Of a DNA stretch of 38,107 bases, positions 1 through 7,883 are shown piece after piece. Location: positions 1,194,707 to 1,232,813 of the forward strand of contig NZ_LN611424.1 in NCBI RefSeq assembly GCF_000821245.2, written 5' to 3'. Position numbers and translations under genes: made by a program. Origin of the DNA: Virgibacillus senegalensis (lineage in GTDB: Bacteria; Bacillota; Bacilli; Bacillales; Amphibacillaceae). Position 1 is the stretch's first letter. Each line of letters starts with the position of its first letter. The notes beneath the pieces are model-generated. The model had not been told where the DNA came from, did not search any database, and worked only from the letters and a program-made list of their open reading frames with translations.

Positions 1-1
1 A

Positions 2-148
2 ATAGAATCTGGCCAAATCCTTGAGATTCATGCCACAGATAAAGGAGCAAAAAGTGATTTAACGGCTTGGACTAAATCTGGCGGACATGAACTATTAAAA
101 AATACGGAAGAAAATGATGTTTTAAAGTTCTGGATCAAAAAGGGATAA
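2..148 (+). CDS. TusA-type sulfurtransferase (C-terminal part)
   Basis: The reading frame is open from the window edge and ends at TAA 146-148, so only the last 48 residues are visible. They read like the C-terminal half of TusA/SirA-fold sulfur carriers: a strand (GQILEIHATDKGAKSDL), the helix TAWTKSGGHELL and a last strand VLKFWIKKG. The catalytic CPxP motif would lie upstream and cannot be checked. TusA-type proteins pass persulfide sulfur between cytosolic proteins. The adjacent TSUP exporter and CstR-type persulfide sensor support a role in sulfide/persulfide handling. It could also be the C-terminal domain of a larger fusion, for example with a rhodanese domain. Confidence 0.75.
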   Translation: MESGQILEIHATDKGAKSDLTAWTKSGGHELLKNTEENDVLKFWIKKG

Positions 149-150
149 AA

Positions 151-181
151 AAAGGGAACCGCTCTAGGTTCCTCTTTTTTT
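151..181 (+). terminator. hairpin terminator after the TusA-type gene
   Basis: Stem GGAACC (155-160) / GGTTCC (167-172), six-base loop, then TCTTTTTTT. It lies between the TusA-type gene and the exporter, so it may attenuate rather than fully separate the two. Confidence 0.7.
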
Positions 182-195
182 GAAGGGGGTCAACT

Positions 196-972
196 ATGGA
201 TCTTGCTTTTATTCTTACCATATTCTTAATTGGGGTTTCGGGTTCGTTTGTTTCAGGAATGCTTGGTATTGGCGGGTCCATTGTCATTTTTCCTATGCTG
301 CTATATATTCCGGAGGCATTGGGGATAGCCCAGTTTAGTGCCCATGAAGCTTCAGGGGTTACTGCCATCCAAGTTTTTTTTGCAACACTTGGCGGTATAT
401 GGGCCTATCGAAAAGGTGGATTCCTGAATCTCTCCCTAATCAGCTACATGGGGGGCAGCATATTAATTGGAAGTTTTTTTGGCGGATTTGGATCGATATA
501 CCTGGAAGAAAGCAGCATTAATATCGTTTATGGAATTTTAGCTATAGTTGCAGTCATTTTGATGTTCGTTCCTAAAAAGGGGATTGATGACAAACCAATG
601 GAACAAGTTGAATTCAACAAGGGTCTAGCTGTGTTCCTTGCTTTATTTGTAGGTGTCAGTGCAGGCATTGTAGGTGCAGGGGGTGCATTTCTGTTAGTCC
701 CGATGATGTTGGTCTTCTTAAAGGTTCCGACAAGAATGACAATAGCTTCTTCATTGGCGATTACATTTATGTCTTCCATTGGAGCAACAATAGGAAAAGT
801 TACCACAGGACAAGTAGATTATTTCCCTGCTGCAATAATGGTTATCGCAAGCGTAATTGCTTCGCCTTTGGGAGCTGGTGTCGGAAAGAAAATAAATACC
901 AAGGTGTTACAGATTATCTTGGCATTATTGATGGCAGGAACAGCGGTAAAGATATGGATGGATATCCTTTAG
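196..972 (+). CDS. TSUP (TauE/SafE) family sulfur-anion exporter
   Basis: This 258-residue integral membrane protein has about eight hydrophobic segments in two related halves. Each half starts with the glycine-rich motif of the TauE/SafE (TSUP) family: [16 protein letters not shown] near residue 22 and [15 protein letters not shown] near residue 157. TSUP proteins move sulfite, thiosulfate, sulfoacetate or similar anions across the membrane. The start is ATG 196 with GAAGGGGG at 183-190 as ribosome binding site. A TusA-type gene lies upstream and a CstR-type sensor downstream. In staphylococci a tauE gene sits beside cstR in the cst persulfide-detoxification locus, so sulfite or thiosulfate export during sulfide stress is the likely job. 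The substrate is inferred. Confidence 0.85.
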   Translation: MDLAFILTIFLIGVSGSFVSGMLGIGGSIVIFPMLLYIPEALGIAQFSAHEASGVTAIQVFFATLGGIWAYRKGGFLNLSLISYMGGSILIGSFFGGFGSIYLEESSINIVYGILAIVAVILMFVPKKGIDDKPMEQVEFNKGLAVFLALFVGVSAGIVGAGGAFLLVPMMLVFLKVPTRMTIASSLAITFMSSIGATIGKVTTGQVDYFPAAIMVIASVIASPLGAGVGKKINTKVLQIILALLMAGTAVKIWMDIL

Positions 973-1410
973 TTAGGAGTGCGTAAAAGAGTATCCAAGA
1001 AAAAGTCCTCATTTGAAAAAATGCGGGTAGGGCATACAATGTGGGTGAAAGTAGTAAATGGGGGAATCATTGGTGTCTTATTGACCATATCCGTTTTCTG
1101 TTTCTTTACCGAACGTAATACTCTGTTTAGGAATTAAAGAACAGAAGACCCAAAATGATGATTTATATAGGAGAGATGTGATATTTTTAGAAAAGAGGGG
1201 TTATCAGACATTTTCCAGGATAGAGTAGGAATGCTTCTTGTATCCCAGTCCCCGATACCGCATTATGGGAATTTACCATAGATAAAAAAGTTATGATACT
1301 TCATTCGATTCAAATGGAAAGCGACGTGGGTATCGAATTTTTAAAAGCGAAAAAGGTTATTGGAGTTGGCTGTTTTCTGACTAATTAAAGAATATAGGAG
1401 GAGTACCATT
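973..1410 (+). other. 438-base stretch without a convincing gene; possible gene relics
   Basis: No ORF here has a normal start, ribosome binding site and recognisable family. A frame from GTG 979 to TAA 1135-1137 could encode 52 residues with one hydrophobic segment (GGIIGVLLTISVFCFF), but its ribosome binding site is poor. A second open stretch ends near 1388 (...KAKKVIGVGCFLTN) and is preceded by a stop. A fragment near 1185-1230 (EKRGYQTFSRIE) faintly resembles the end of a rhodanese domain. Decayed coding DNA in a sulfur cluster is the simplest reading, with low certainty. Confidence 0.3.
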
Positions 1411-1671
1411 ATGGAATACAGTGCTCAAATGAAAAATAGAATGAAAAGAATTGAAGGTCAAGTTAAAGCATTGATACGAATGATGGAAGAACAAAAAGAT
1501 TGCAGAGATGTAGTTACCCAAATGTCAGCAGTAAGAAGCGCTATGGATAAAACAGCTGCGTTGATTGTCAGTACAAATCTTGAACGATGTATACGTAAGG
1601 AACAGGAAGCTGGTGAAAGCTCTGAAGATTTAATTAAAGAGGCGGTAAATTTACTTGTGAAAAGCAGATAA
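1411..1671 (+). CDS. cstR: CstR-type persulfide-sensing repressor (CsoR family)
   Basis: The 86-residue all-helical protein belongs to the CsoR/RcnR family (DUF156). It has two cysteines at family positions, Cys31 (KDCRDV) and Cys60 (LERCIR). The histidine of copper-sensing CsoR next to the second cysteine site is replaced (TNLERC), and there is no third ligand cysteine. That two-cysteine pattern is the one of CstR, which senses persulfides by forming inter-subunit di- to tetrasulfide links and then leaves its operator. The C-terminus (EAVNLLVKS) also matches staphylococcal CstR as I recall it. The start is ATG 1411 with AGGAGG at 1397-1402. The flanking sulfur genes fit. Persulfide sensing is inferred from residues and context. 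Confidence 0.85.
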   Translation: MEYSAQMKNRMKRIEGQVKALIRMMEEQKDCRDVVTQMSAVRSAMDKTAALIVSTNLERCIRKEQEAGESSEDLIKEAVNLLVKSR

Positions 1672-1706
1672 ATTTTATTATCTTGATTTAAAATATATTT
1701 TTTGGG

Positions 1707-1722
1707 TATTCCTATACGGGTA
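1707..1722 (+). promoter_or_regulatory. candidate CstR operator
   Basis: TATTCCTA directly followed by TACGGGTA forms an imperfect palindrome (5 of 8 arm positions pair) with the AT-flanked C/G tract typical of CsoR/CstR operators. It lies between cstR and the DUF302 gene, about 115 bases before the latter. A further GGGTA (1704-1708) and CGGGTTAGG flank it. Assignment rests on shape and context only. Confidence 0.4.
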
Positions 1723-1836
1723 CGGGTTAGGTAATTGGAAAGAGCTGAATTAAGGCTTAAGAATTGGTAAGAGGAAAACCCTTATACTGGAGTTATCAAT
1801 CCTTTAATTGCAAAGGTTTATAAAGGAGGAATTGAG

Positions 1837-2226
1837 TTGTTTCATTATACGGTAGAAACAAATAAATCAATGGAAGAGGCAGTTGAATCTTTGGAAGCAA
1901 GTTTGAAGTATGAACAATTTGGAGTACTATGGCAATTTGATATAAAGTCTAAATTACAGGAAAAGGGTTTAGACTTTCATCAACCATATCTGGTGCTGGA
2001 GGTTTGCAATCCTAAAGAGGCCCAACGCGTTTTAACTCAAAACCAGATGGTCGGCTACTTTTTGCCTTGCAAAATAGTTGTATATGAAGATCAAGATGAA
2101 GGAAAAGTTAAAATCGGTTTACCTAGACCAACTGCTTTAATCGAAATGGTCAACGATAATTCGCTCAAAGAATTTGCAGCAGGTATTGAAAAACGACTTA
2201 TAAATTGTATTGATAAAAGTGTTTAG
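1837..2226 (+). CDS. DUF302 domain protein
   Basis: The 129-residue soluble protein matches the DUF302 fold. It has an N-terminal strand and helix (FHYTVETNKSMEEAVESLEASL), the segment FGVLWQFDIKSKLQEKGLDF, then LVLEVCNPKEAQRVL and a central strand with Cys78 (FLPCKIVVYED). DUF302 proteins have no settled biochemical role but occur often with sulfur and thiol-stress genes. The start is TTG 1837, chosen because AAAGGAGG at 1822-1829 is correctly spaced. It follows cstR and a candidate CstR operator, so induction by persulfide is plausible. A function beyond the family label cannot be given. Confidence 0.8.
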   Translation: MFHYTVETNKSMEEAVESLEASLKYEQFGVLWQFDIKSKLQEKGLDFHQPYLVLEVCNPKEAQRVLTQNQMVGYFLPCKIVVYEDQDEGKVKIGLPRPTALIEMVNDNSLKEFAAGIEKRLINCIDKSV

Positions 2227-2253
2227 TTAACAAACCACTAACATAAAACGATA

Positions 2254-2288
2254 GAGGTAAGTGCGTAGCATTACCTTTATTGTTTTTA
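2254..2288 (+). terminator. terminator after the DUF302 gene
   Basis: AGGTAA ... TTACCT with an inner TGC/GCA pair, followed by a T-rich run (TTATTGTTTTT). It closes the sulfur cluster. The remaining bases to 2509 hold no other recognisable element. Confidence 0.65.
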
Positions 2289-2509
2289 TTTTTTATCTCC
2301 ATACTCCCCTTTCACGGTTAGCACATAAAATAGCTAATAAGTTCTGTGATTGACGTTTTCGCTTTCCTCTGCATACTATTTTTCAGAGACCATTTATCCG
2401 TCGAACGAGAGAATGCTTGTTAAGGAAGGTTTCCTGGAAAAGAATCGGCGGAAAAACATATACTAACAGCACTTGAGGACTATTACGTGAGCAGAGGAGA
2501 AGATGTACG

Positions 2510-3316
2510 TTGGAAAATGTATTACTGGCATTCACCCTCACATTGATGGCAGGCTTGGCCACCGGAATCGGCAGTCTGCTTGCATTTTTTACTTCCACTA
2601 CCAATACGAAATTTTTATCTTTATCCCTCGGTTTTTCTGCGGGAGTCATGATTTACGTCTCCATGATCGAGATTTTTGTAAAAGCTCAGGATGCTCTGGT
2701 GGGTGCGTTAGACGACGAGCTTGGGCACTGGCTCACCGTTGTCGGCTTTTTTTCAGGCATGTTGCTGATTGCATTGATTGACAAAGTGATCCCGAAGCAG
2801 GGAAACCCCCATGAAGTGAAAAAAGTCGAAGATATGTCCAAAACAAAACAGACTGTTAGTGATCCGGCACTGTTGAAAATGGGAACTTTTACTGCTTTGG
2901 CAATTGCCATCCACAACTTTCCTGAGGGAATTGCCACTTTTACATCTGCATTGCAGGATCCCGGTCTTGGCCTGGCAATAGCAGTTGCCATTGCCATTCA
3001 TAACATTCCGGAAGGGATTGCTGTATCGGTTCCTGTTTATTTTTCCACTGGGGATAAGCGAAAAGCTTTCAAGCTTTCCTTTTTATCCGGTTTATCCGAA
3101 CCAATCGGCGCTATTGCTGCTTACTTTCTTCTTATGCCGTTTTTAAATGATGTCATGTTTGGCATGATATTTGCGGCCGTTGCAGGTATCATGGTATTTA
3201 TTTCACTGGATGAGCTGCTTCCCGCTTCCAAAAAATACGATGAAGCACATCTGTCCATTTATGGACTGATTGGCGGAATGGCAGTCATGGCGCTCAGTCT
3301 TTTATTGTTTATATAG
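2510..3316 (+). CDS. ZIP family metal transporter (ZupT-like)
   Basis: This 268-residue membrane protein has about eight hydrophobic segments and the two ZIP signature helices, HNFPEGIA from His135 and HNIPEGIA from His164. Their His and Glu residues form the binuclear metal site. It resembles bacterial ZupT, which imports zinc and also iron, manganese and cobalt. The loop between helices 3 and 4 is charged (KQGNPHEVKKVEDMSKTKQ) as is usual. The start is TTG 2510 with AGGAGA at 2494-2499. No Zur box was seen upstream. Metal specificity cannot be read from the sequence. Confidence 0.88.
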   Translation: MENVLLAFTLTLMAGLATGIGSLLAFFTSTTNTKFLSLSLGFSAGVMIYVSMIEIFVKAQDALVGALDDELGHWLTVVGFFSGMLLIALIDKVIPKQGNPHEVKKVEDMSKTKQTVSDPALLKMGTFTALAIAIHNFPEGIATFTSALQDPGLGLAIAVAIAIHNIPEGIAVSVPVYFSTGDKRKAFKLSFLSGLSEPIGAIAAYFLLMPFLNDVMFGMIFAAVAGIMVFISLDELLPASKKYDEAHLSIYGLIGGMAVMALSLLLFI

Positions 3317-3373
3317 CCCGCTTTCAACGAATGGGCTTCTCGAATCAGGTAGTCATCTTGAGAAAATAAAATG

Positions 3374-3404
3374 CTTGTAGAAAAACTGATGGTTTTTCTA
3401 CAAG
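3374..3404. terminator. bidirectional terminator between ZIP and oxidoreductase genes
   Basis: A perfect 13-bp stem (CTTGTAGAAAAAC / GTTTTTCTACAAG, five-base loop) lies between two convergent genes. On the minus strand it is followed by CATTTTATTTTC, so it best serves the oxidoreductase. Confidence 0.7.
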
Positions 3405-3426
3405 CGAACTCTGTGACTTTTACATT

Positions 3427-4362
3427 TTACTTGATTTTTATGACAATTTTTCCCCGGGCATGATGGGTTTCACTGAGCTTATGTGCATCCCGGACTCCCT
3501 CTGTACTTAAAGGAAAGGTATGGCCTACGTTTGCGGTCATCTTCCCGTTTTCCATCAATTTTCCCAGTTCTGCTAACTGACTTCCGTCTGGGTTAAGCCA
3601 AAATGAGCTTGCTTTGATGTTCTTTTGAGCAGCGAGTTTCTTGTCGGGTTCACCGACGATGGAAATGAGTTTGCCACCTTCCTTCAAAACTTGAAAGCTC
3701 TTCTTCTGAATATCTCCGCCCATTGTATCGAGAACAATGTCATAATCTTCGAGTACATCCGCAAAATCTTCTTCCTGGTAGTTAATAAACCTGTCCACAC
3801 CTAACGTTTTAAGGAGATCCTCATTTTTGCCGCTTGCTGTAGAAGCGACATAGGCTCCGAAACTTTTGGCGATTTGGATGGCAAAACTTCCTACCCCGCC
3901 CGATCCGGCGTGTATGAGTACTTTATCGTCTTCTTTAATTTCCGAAAAGTCAACAAGGCACTGCCACGCAGTCAGGCCGGCCAAGGGCACTGCTGCAGCT
4001 TCCTCAAAACTCACATTCTCAGGCATTTTTGCCAATAGTTTTTCATCGATCGCTGTATATTCAGCGTAAGTACCATTCCGGGTAGTAGCCGGTCTGGCAA
4101 ATACGTGATCGCCTGGTTGAAAATGGGTTACTTCTGATCCAATCTCCTTTACAACCCCCGCGGCATCCCACCCCAGGATGATTGGAAATTCAAAGGGCAG
4201 CATTTCTTTTAAATATCCCTCTCTCAGCTTCCAATCGATGGGGTTTATAGATGTGGCGTGCATCTCGACTAATACTTGGTTTTCCTCGATTGCCGGTGTT
4301 TCCATTTCTGTTTCGTATAATTGATCAGCTGATCCATATTGATCGATGATGACTGCTTTCAT
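3427..4362 (-). CDS. zinc-free MDR-family NADP-dependent oxidoreductase
   Basis: The 311-residue protein is a medium-chain dehydrogenase/reductase of the quinone oxidoreductase group. It has an N-terminal GroES-like domain (about 1-120, with EFPIILGWDAAGVV) and a Rossmann domain with HAGSGGVGSFAIQIAK near residue 148. The structural-zinc cysteines and catalytic zinc ligands of classical alcohol dehydrogenases are absent, as in quinone reductases. Such enzymes use NADPH to reduce quinones or enones and often act in electrophile stress. A good ribosome binding site (GAAGGG) precedes ATG 4362. It is transcribed alone. The substrate is unknown. Confidence 0.85.
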   Translation of the reverse strand: MKAVIIDQYGSADQLYETEMETPAIEENQVLVEMHATSINPIDWKLREGYLKEMLPFEFPIILGWDAAGVVKEIGSEVTHFQPGDHVFARPATTRNGTYAEYTAIDEKLLAKMPENVSFEEAAAVPLAGLTAWQCLVDFSEIKEDDKVLIHAGSGGVGSFAIQIAKSFGAYVASTASGKNEDLLKTLGVDRFINYQEEDFADVLEDYDIVLDTMGGDIQKKSFQVLKEGGKLISIVGEPDKKLAAQKNIKASSFWLNPDGSQLAELGKLMENGKMTANVGHTFPLSTEGVRDAHKLSETHHARGKIVIKIK

Positions 4363-4617
4363 ATTTATCCCTTCTTTCTATGGTTTCGTTCTTAATGTTA
4401 ACCTTTTTCCCGAATAATACTTTTCCCATTCAACAAAAGGGGATTTCTATGGCTTTATTGCTTTAGTAGTGAAGTCTCACATTTTCTAATAGCAAAAGAG
4501 CCTTTTATTATTTACCCGCTGTCTATGCTATTAATCGGGATATACAGCATAACGAATTCGTTAGTGTTACACAATCAAACAGCTTTCGTGATAATTTTTG
4601 TTACTTTCTACCTGTAT

Positions 4618-4673
4618 TTGATACAAAATTGTAATATTGAGATAATATTTCTGTCATTTTGTAGTGATATACT
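4618..4673 (+). promoter_or_regulatory. promoter region of the CwlO-like gene, with possible WalR half-sites
   Basis: TTGATA (4618-4623), 17 bases, GATAAT (4641-4646) form a sigma-A-type promoter. A second extended -10, TGATATACT, lies at 4665-4673. TGTAAT at 4630-4635 and TGTCAT at 4652-4657 resemble the WalR half-site TGTWAH. In B. subtilis cwlO is in the WalRK regulon. The rest of the 4363-4779 gap is AT-rich with no gene; a 100-base leader precedes the start codon. Confidence 0.45.
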
Positions 4674-4779
4674 ACTAACTGCAACCAATAGATTAACAAT
4701 AAAAATAGATATCAACTACTACGAGAGAGTTCATACATAGAAAAACGTTTTGTAAACAAGGGGACTAGGGGGGAATAGC

Positions 4780-6063
4780 ATGCTTACGAGAAAGTGGATC
4801 GGAATCAATGCTGCCGTCATGATTTGTTTTGGAAGCGTAATCGCTGTACCGGCGGTTTCTGCAGAAACGAGCCTGGAGGACGAGCAAAAGCAGGTACAGA
4901 ACGAAAGATCGGAAGTGCAGGCAGACATCAACGCAAAACAAGCGGAGATTGAACAGGTCCTTACGGAACTGAAGGAATTAAACGAACAAATCAATCGTGT
5001 AGAGCAGGCAATTATCGACAACGAACAAAAAATCGAAGATACAAAAACAGAAATTAAGCAAACCAACCAAGATATTGAAGAACTCGAAGCTGAGATTGCC
5101 GAAATCGAAGAAACAATGGAAAAGCGGTTCGAAATACTGAAAGACCGTGCGAAGACGTTGCAGAAAAATGGTGGAACCGTCAGCTACATGGAAGTAATTT
5201 TGGGATCGAAAAGCTTTGGGGATTTTATTGACCGAGTGAACCTTGTTTCGAAAGTCATGGACTCAGATGCAGACCTGCTCGAGCAACAGGAAGCAGATAA
5301 AGAAAAATTAGAAACAAAGCGCCAGGATATGGACGACAAGCTGGCTGAATTAAATGAAATGAAGACGGAATTAGAGGGCATGCAGGCCCAAATTCTTGAA
5401 CAAAAAGAACAAAATGAACAATTAAAAGCAGAACTGAAAGAAAAAGAACAGGCAACTCGCGATGAAAAAGCATCGTTGCAGGAAAAAGATCAGCGATTAG
5501 CTTCGGAAGAACAGCAAATAAAACAAGATATCGAACAACGGGAAAAGCAGGAAGCGCAAATCCAGGCGATGAGTGTGGAGCAGCCCCGTAACAGTGATTC
5601 ACAGTCTTCCAGCAAATCATCCGGTAAGTCATCTTCCGCGGCTTCAGCCAGTCCAAAAGCTTCTGGAGCAAGCGGAAATATCAGCACGGTAATTTCAGCG
5701 GGATATAAATATATCGGTAATTCGGTTTATGTATTCGGAGGAGGAAGAACAGCTTCTGACATCGCGAACGGCCGTTTTGACTGTTCCGGATTTGTCAGTT
5801 GGGCATACTCTCAAGCAGGTGTCAATTTGCCTGCCAGTACAGGTGCTTTAACCGGTGCAGGGCGAAAAGTTTCAGCAAGTGAGATGAAACCTGGCGATTT
5901 AGTATTCTTCAATACATACAAAACAGACGGCCATGTCGGTATTTACATAGGTGGCGGTAACTTCATCGGTTCACAAAGTTCAACTGGTGTTGCTGTTGCT
6001 AATATGTCCAGTGGTTACTGGAAGAATCATTTCAATGGGCGCGTGGTCAGAGTAATGAACTAG
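4780..6063 (+). CDS. CwlO-like NlpC/P60 peptidoglycan DL-endopeptidase
   Basis: The 427-residue secreted protein has a signal peptide (cleavage expected after Ala28, AVSA), a long coiled coil rich in Glu, Gln and Lys (about 30-265), a Ser-rich linker (about 270-305) and a C-terminal NlpC/P60 domain. Catalytic Cys335 (FDCSGFVSWAY) and His385 (DGHVGIYIGGG) are visible. This is the layout of CwlO/PcsB-type hydrolases, which cut stem peptides to allow wall growth and are activated through the coiled coil by FtsEX. RBS is AGGGGGGAA before ATG 4780. Neither ftsE nor ftsX is in the window. The CwlO assignment is by architecture. Confidence 0.85.
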   Translation: MLTRKWIGINAAVMICFGSVIAVPAVSAETSLEDEQKQVQNERSEVQADINAKQAEIEQVLTELKELNEQINRVEQAIIDNEQKIEDTKTEIKQTNQDIEELEAEIAEIEETMEKRFEILKDRAKTLQKNGGTVSYMEVILGSKSFGDFIDRVNLVSKVMDSDADLLEQQEADKEKLETKRQDMDDKLAELNEMKTELEGMQAQILEQKEQNEQLKAELKEKEQATRDEKASLQEKDQRLASEEQQIKQDIEQREKQEAQIQAMSVEQPRNSDSQSSSKSSGKSSSAASASPKASGASGNISTVISAGYKYIGNSVYVFGGGRTASDIANGRFDCSGFVSWAYSQAGVNLPASTGALTGAGRKVSASEMKPGDLVFFNTYKTDGHVGIYIGGGNFIGSQSSTGVAVANMSSGYWKNHFNGRVVRVMN

Positions 6064-6085
6064 ACGGTTAAATGAAAAGTTAACA

Positions 6086-6116
6086 GAGGACTTTCCATTT
6101 TGGAGAGTTCTCTTTT
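6086..6116 (+). terminator. terminator after the NlpC/P60 gene
   Basis: Stem GAGGACTTTCC (6086-6096) / GGAGAGTTCTC (6102-6112) with two G-U pairs, then TTTTT. Confidence 0.75.
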
Positions 6117-6150
6117 TACGTTAAGATGGCATTAATACCATCAAGCGGAA

Positions 6151-6211
6151 GTTACTGTTATGCCCGCTTTTTAGCGGATATTTTTATTGCCAGCCGGGTA
6201 ATAACAATAAC
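6151..6211 (+). repeat. nested inverted repeats in an intergenic gap
   Basis: Outer arms GTTACTGTTATGCCC (6151-6165) and GGGTAATAACAATAAC (6196-6211) pair over most of their length. Inside is a second hairpin, CCGCT-TTTT-AGCGG (6164-6177), followed by ATATTTTTATT. This could be a second terminator, a regulatory stem-loop before the downstream gene, or a small mobile repeat. Confidence 0.5.
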
Positions 6212-6308
6212 TAAGTGTCACACATTCCAATGTTATTGAGCTGAGATAGCGGAATGCAGGGATCCTAACCAGACTTATCAATCAACGATTAACTAGCGAG
6301 GTGCTATT

Positions 6309-7460
6309 GTGAAACGGCTTTGTGTTATATTATTACTACTTTTTTCCCAGTTAGGGATGGCTATAAACATCGATGCTGCAGAATGGGATGAAGAGCTTCT
6401 GAGCGAATCTGGCATCTTGATAGATGCGGCTTCGGGACAAGTCCTATATGAAAAAAATGCAGACAAAACGATGTATCCCGCCAGCTTGACCAAAGTAGCT
6501 ACGGCGATTTATGCCATTGAGACTGCCGATCTGGATGAAATGGTAACTGTGAGTGCCAAGGCGCGCGCGGTAGAGGGAACCAGGGTTTATTTGGAGGAAG
6601 GCGAACAGGTGCCGTTAAAAAAGCTGATTCAGGGCATGCTGATTAACTCTGGAAATGATGCAGGTGTAGCGATTGCTGAACACTTAGGGGGGAGCTCTGA
6701 AGCTTTCTCCAAAGATTTAAACAGCTACCTGCAAGCGGTAATTGGGGTCCGAGATACACATTTTACAAATGCACATGGATTATTCAATGAAAACCACGTG
6801 ACCACAGCAGCCGACCTGGCGAAAATTACGCAGTATGCAATGAATAATCCCACTTTCAGGGAAATTTTCGGCACGCAAAAACTGGAGTGGGAAGGTGATG
6901 CGTGGTCTACGACGCTTTACCATCACCATAAGATGATGCGGGAAGATCCATATGATGGAATAACCGGTGGAAAAACGGGTTATGTCGACGAATCGGGCCA
7001 TACATTGGTCACAACCGCAGAGCGTAATGGTCTTCATCTTATAGCTGTAACATTAAAAGCGGAATCTCAAAATGGGGCTTATCAAGATGCTGAAGCATTG
7101 CTTGATTATGGCTTTGACAATTTTGAAACGATCACTGTCCCGGAAGGAACTGAATTCGTAAGTGAAAATGATACTACCTATACTGTCGATAATGATATTG
7201 TTTATACCGCTTTAAAGGACCAGGAAGCAGAGCTTTCGGTTAACAATCAAGGTACATTAAACATTGATCAGGATAAACAGTCATTGAGTACTTCTTTTTC
7301 TTTAGAAGGAGACGAGGATAGAGAAGGAAAGCATGAAGTTCAAAAGGCAAATACTAGTCAACCGGACAAGCAGTCAAGTTTCTCTTATATATGGGTGGTG
7401 GCTTTGGCCGCAATTTTTTTAGTAGCGATAAGAAAATCGATAAAGCGAGTCCGTAGGTGA
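6309..7460 (+). CDS. D-alanyl-D-alanine carboxypeptidase (DacF/PBP5-like)
   Basis: The 383-residue penicillin-binding protein of the S11 peptidase family carries all three active-site motifs: Ser59-Leu-Thr-Lys62 (YPASLTK), Ser114-Gly-Asn116 (NSGND) and Lys222-Thr-Gly224 (GGKTGYVDE). An N-terminal signal peptide (about 1-24), a catalytic domain, a C-terminal beta domain and a final hydrophobic segment with a basic tail (about 360-383) give a membrane-anchored exoenzyme. It removes the terminal D-Ala of pentapeptides. The start is GTG 6309 behind GCGAGGTG. Length is close to DacF, but no spoIIA genes follow, so the paralogue type is not settled. Confidence 0.9.
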   Translation: MKRLCVILLLLFSQLGMAINIDAAEWDEELLSESGILIDAASGQVLYEKNADKTMYPASLTKVATAIYAIETADLDEMVTVSAKARAVEGTRVYLEEGEQVPLKKLIQGMLINSGNDAGVAIAEHLGGSSEAFSKDLNSYLQAVIGVRDTHFTNAHGLFNENHVTTAADLAKITQYAMNNPTFREIFGTQKLEWEGDAWSTTLYHHHKMMREDPYDGITGGKTGYVDESGHTLVTTAERNGLHLIAVTLKAESQNGAYQDAEALLDYGFDNFETITVPEGTEFVSENDTTYTVDNDIVYTALKDQEAELSVNNQGTLNIDQDKQSLSTSFSLEGDEDREGKHEVQKANTSQPDKQSSFSYIWVVALAAIFLVAIRKSIKRVRR

Positions 7461-7478
7461 GAATATCAAATAAGCGTA

Positions 7479-7518
7479 AATACAGGGATGCGTAGTATAT
7501 GCACCCCTGTATTTTTTT
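7479..7518 (+). terminator. terminator after the carboxypeptidase gene
   Basis: AATACAGGG ... CCCTGTATT stem followed by TTTTT. Confidence 0.85.
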
Positions 7519-7526
7519 GCATAAGG

Positions 7527-7555
7527 GCATGATTCTAAGGAAATTCCGCATACTA
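7527..7555 (+). promoter_or_regulatory. sigma-G/F-type forespore promoter candidate
   Basis: GCATG (7527-7531), 17 bases, CATACTA (7549-7555). Both boxes match the sigma-G consensus GHATR / CATHHTA. It sits directly behind a terminator and 34 bases before the first gene of a set ending in a small acid-soluble spore protein. Match by eye only. Confidence 0.55.
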
Positions 7556-7589
7556 ACAGAAGAAAAACAATGAACAAAGGAGTAATCGA

Positions 7590-7853
7590 GTGAACAACTT
7601 TGACGGCGTGTTATTTAGCGGTGAGTTTTCTGATGATGATGAATTATTCTATTTACGTCGGGTGAAAAATTTGCAAACGCAATCCGTCCTGTCCAACAGG
7701 CAGCTGGAACAGCTTCATCACTATTTATCCAGACAAAACAGCAGGAAGGAGAGCTGTACCATAACGGTGAATGATCAAATCCCGATTCTGTTGAATCAAG
7801 AAGAAGCAAAGCAATTGTTATCGGAACTGGATGAGATTATCGCGCACTTATAA
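7590..7853 (+). CDS. hypothetical protein, first gene of a spore-type operon
   Basis: The 87-residue protein is not recognised. It is acidic at the N-terminus (FSGEFSDDDELFYLRRVKNL), mostly helical by composition, and has no signal peptide, membrane segment or cysteine cluster (one Cys). A centre segment, CTITVNDQIPILLNQEEAKQ, could be a short strand pair followed by a helix. The start is GTG 7590 with AAAGGAG at 7576-7582. It is followed closely by a DUF4025 gene and an SASP gene, with a sigma-G-like promoter in front. A forespore role is therefore an inference from position; no biochemical function can be proposed. Confidence 0.7.
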   Translation: MNNFDGVLFSGEFSDDDELFYLRRVKNLQTQSVLSNRQLEQLHHYLSRQNSRKESCTITVNDQIPILLNQEEAKQLLSELDEIIAHL

Positions 7854-7883
7854 GCAACCGAAAGAATGATAGGAGGAATGAAC

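Noticed and set aside
4525-4740. 71-codon ORF upstream of the NlpC/P60 gene
   Set aside because: No ribosome binding site, very AT-rich, and it covers the promoter region of the next gene.
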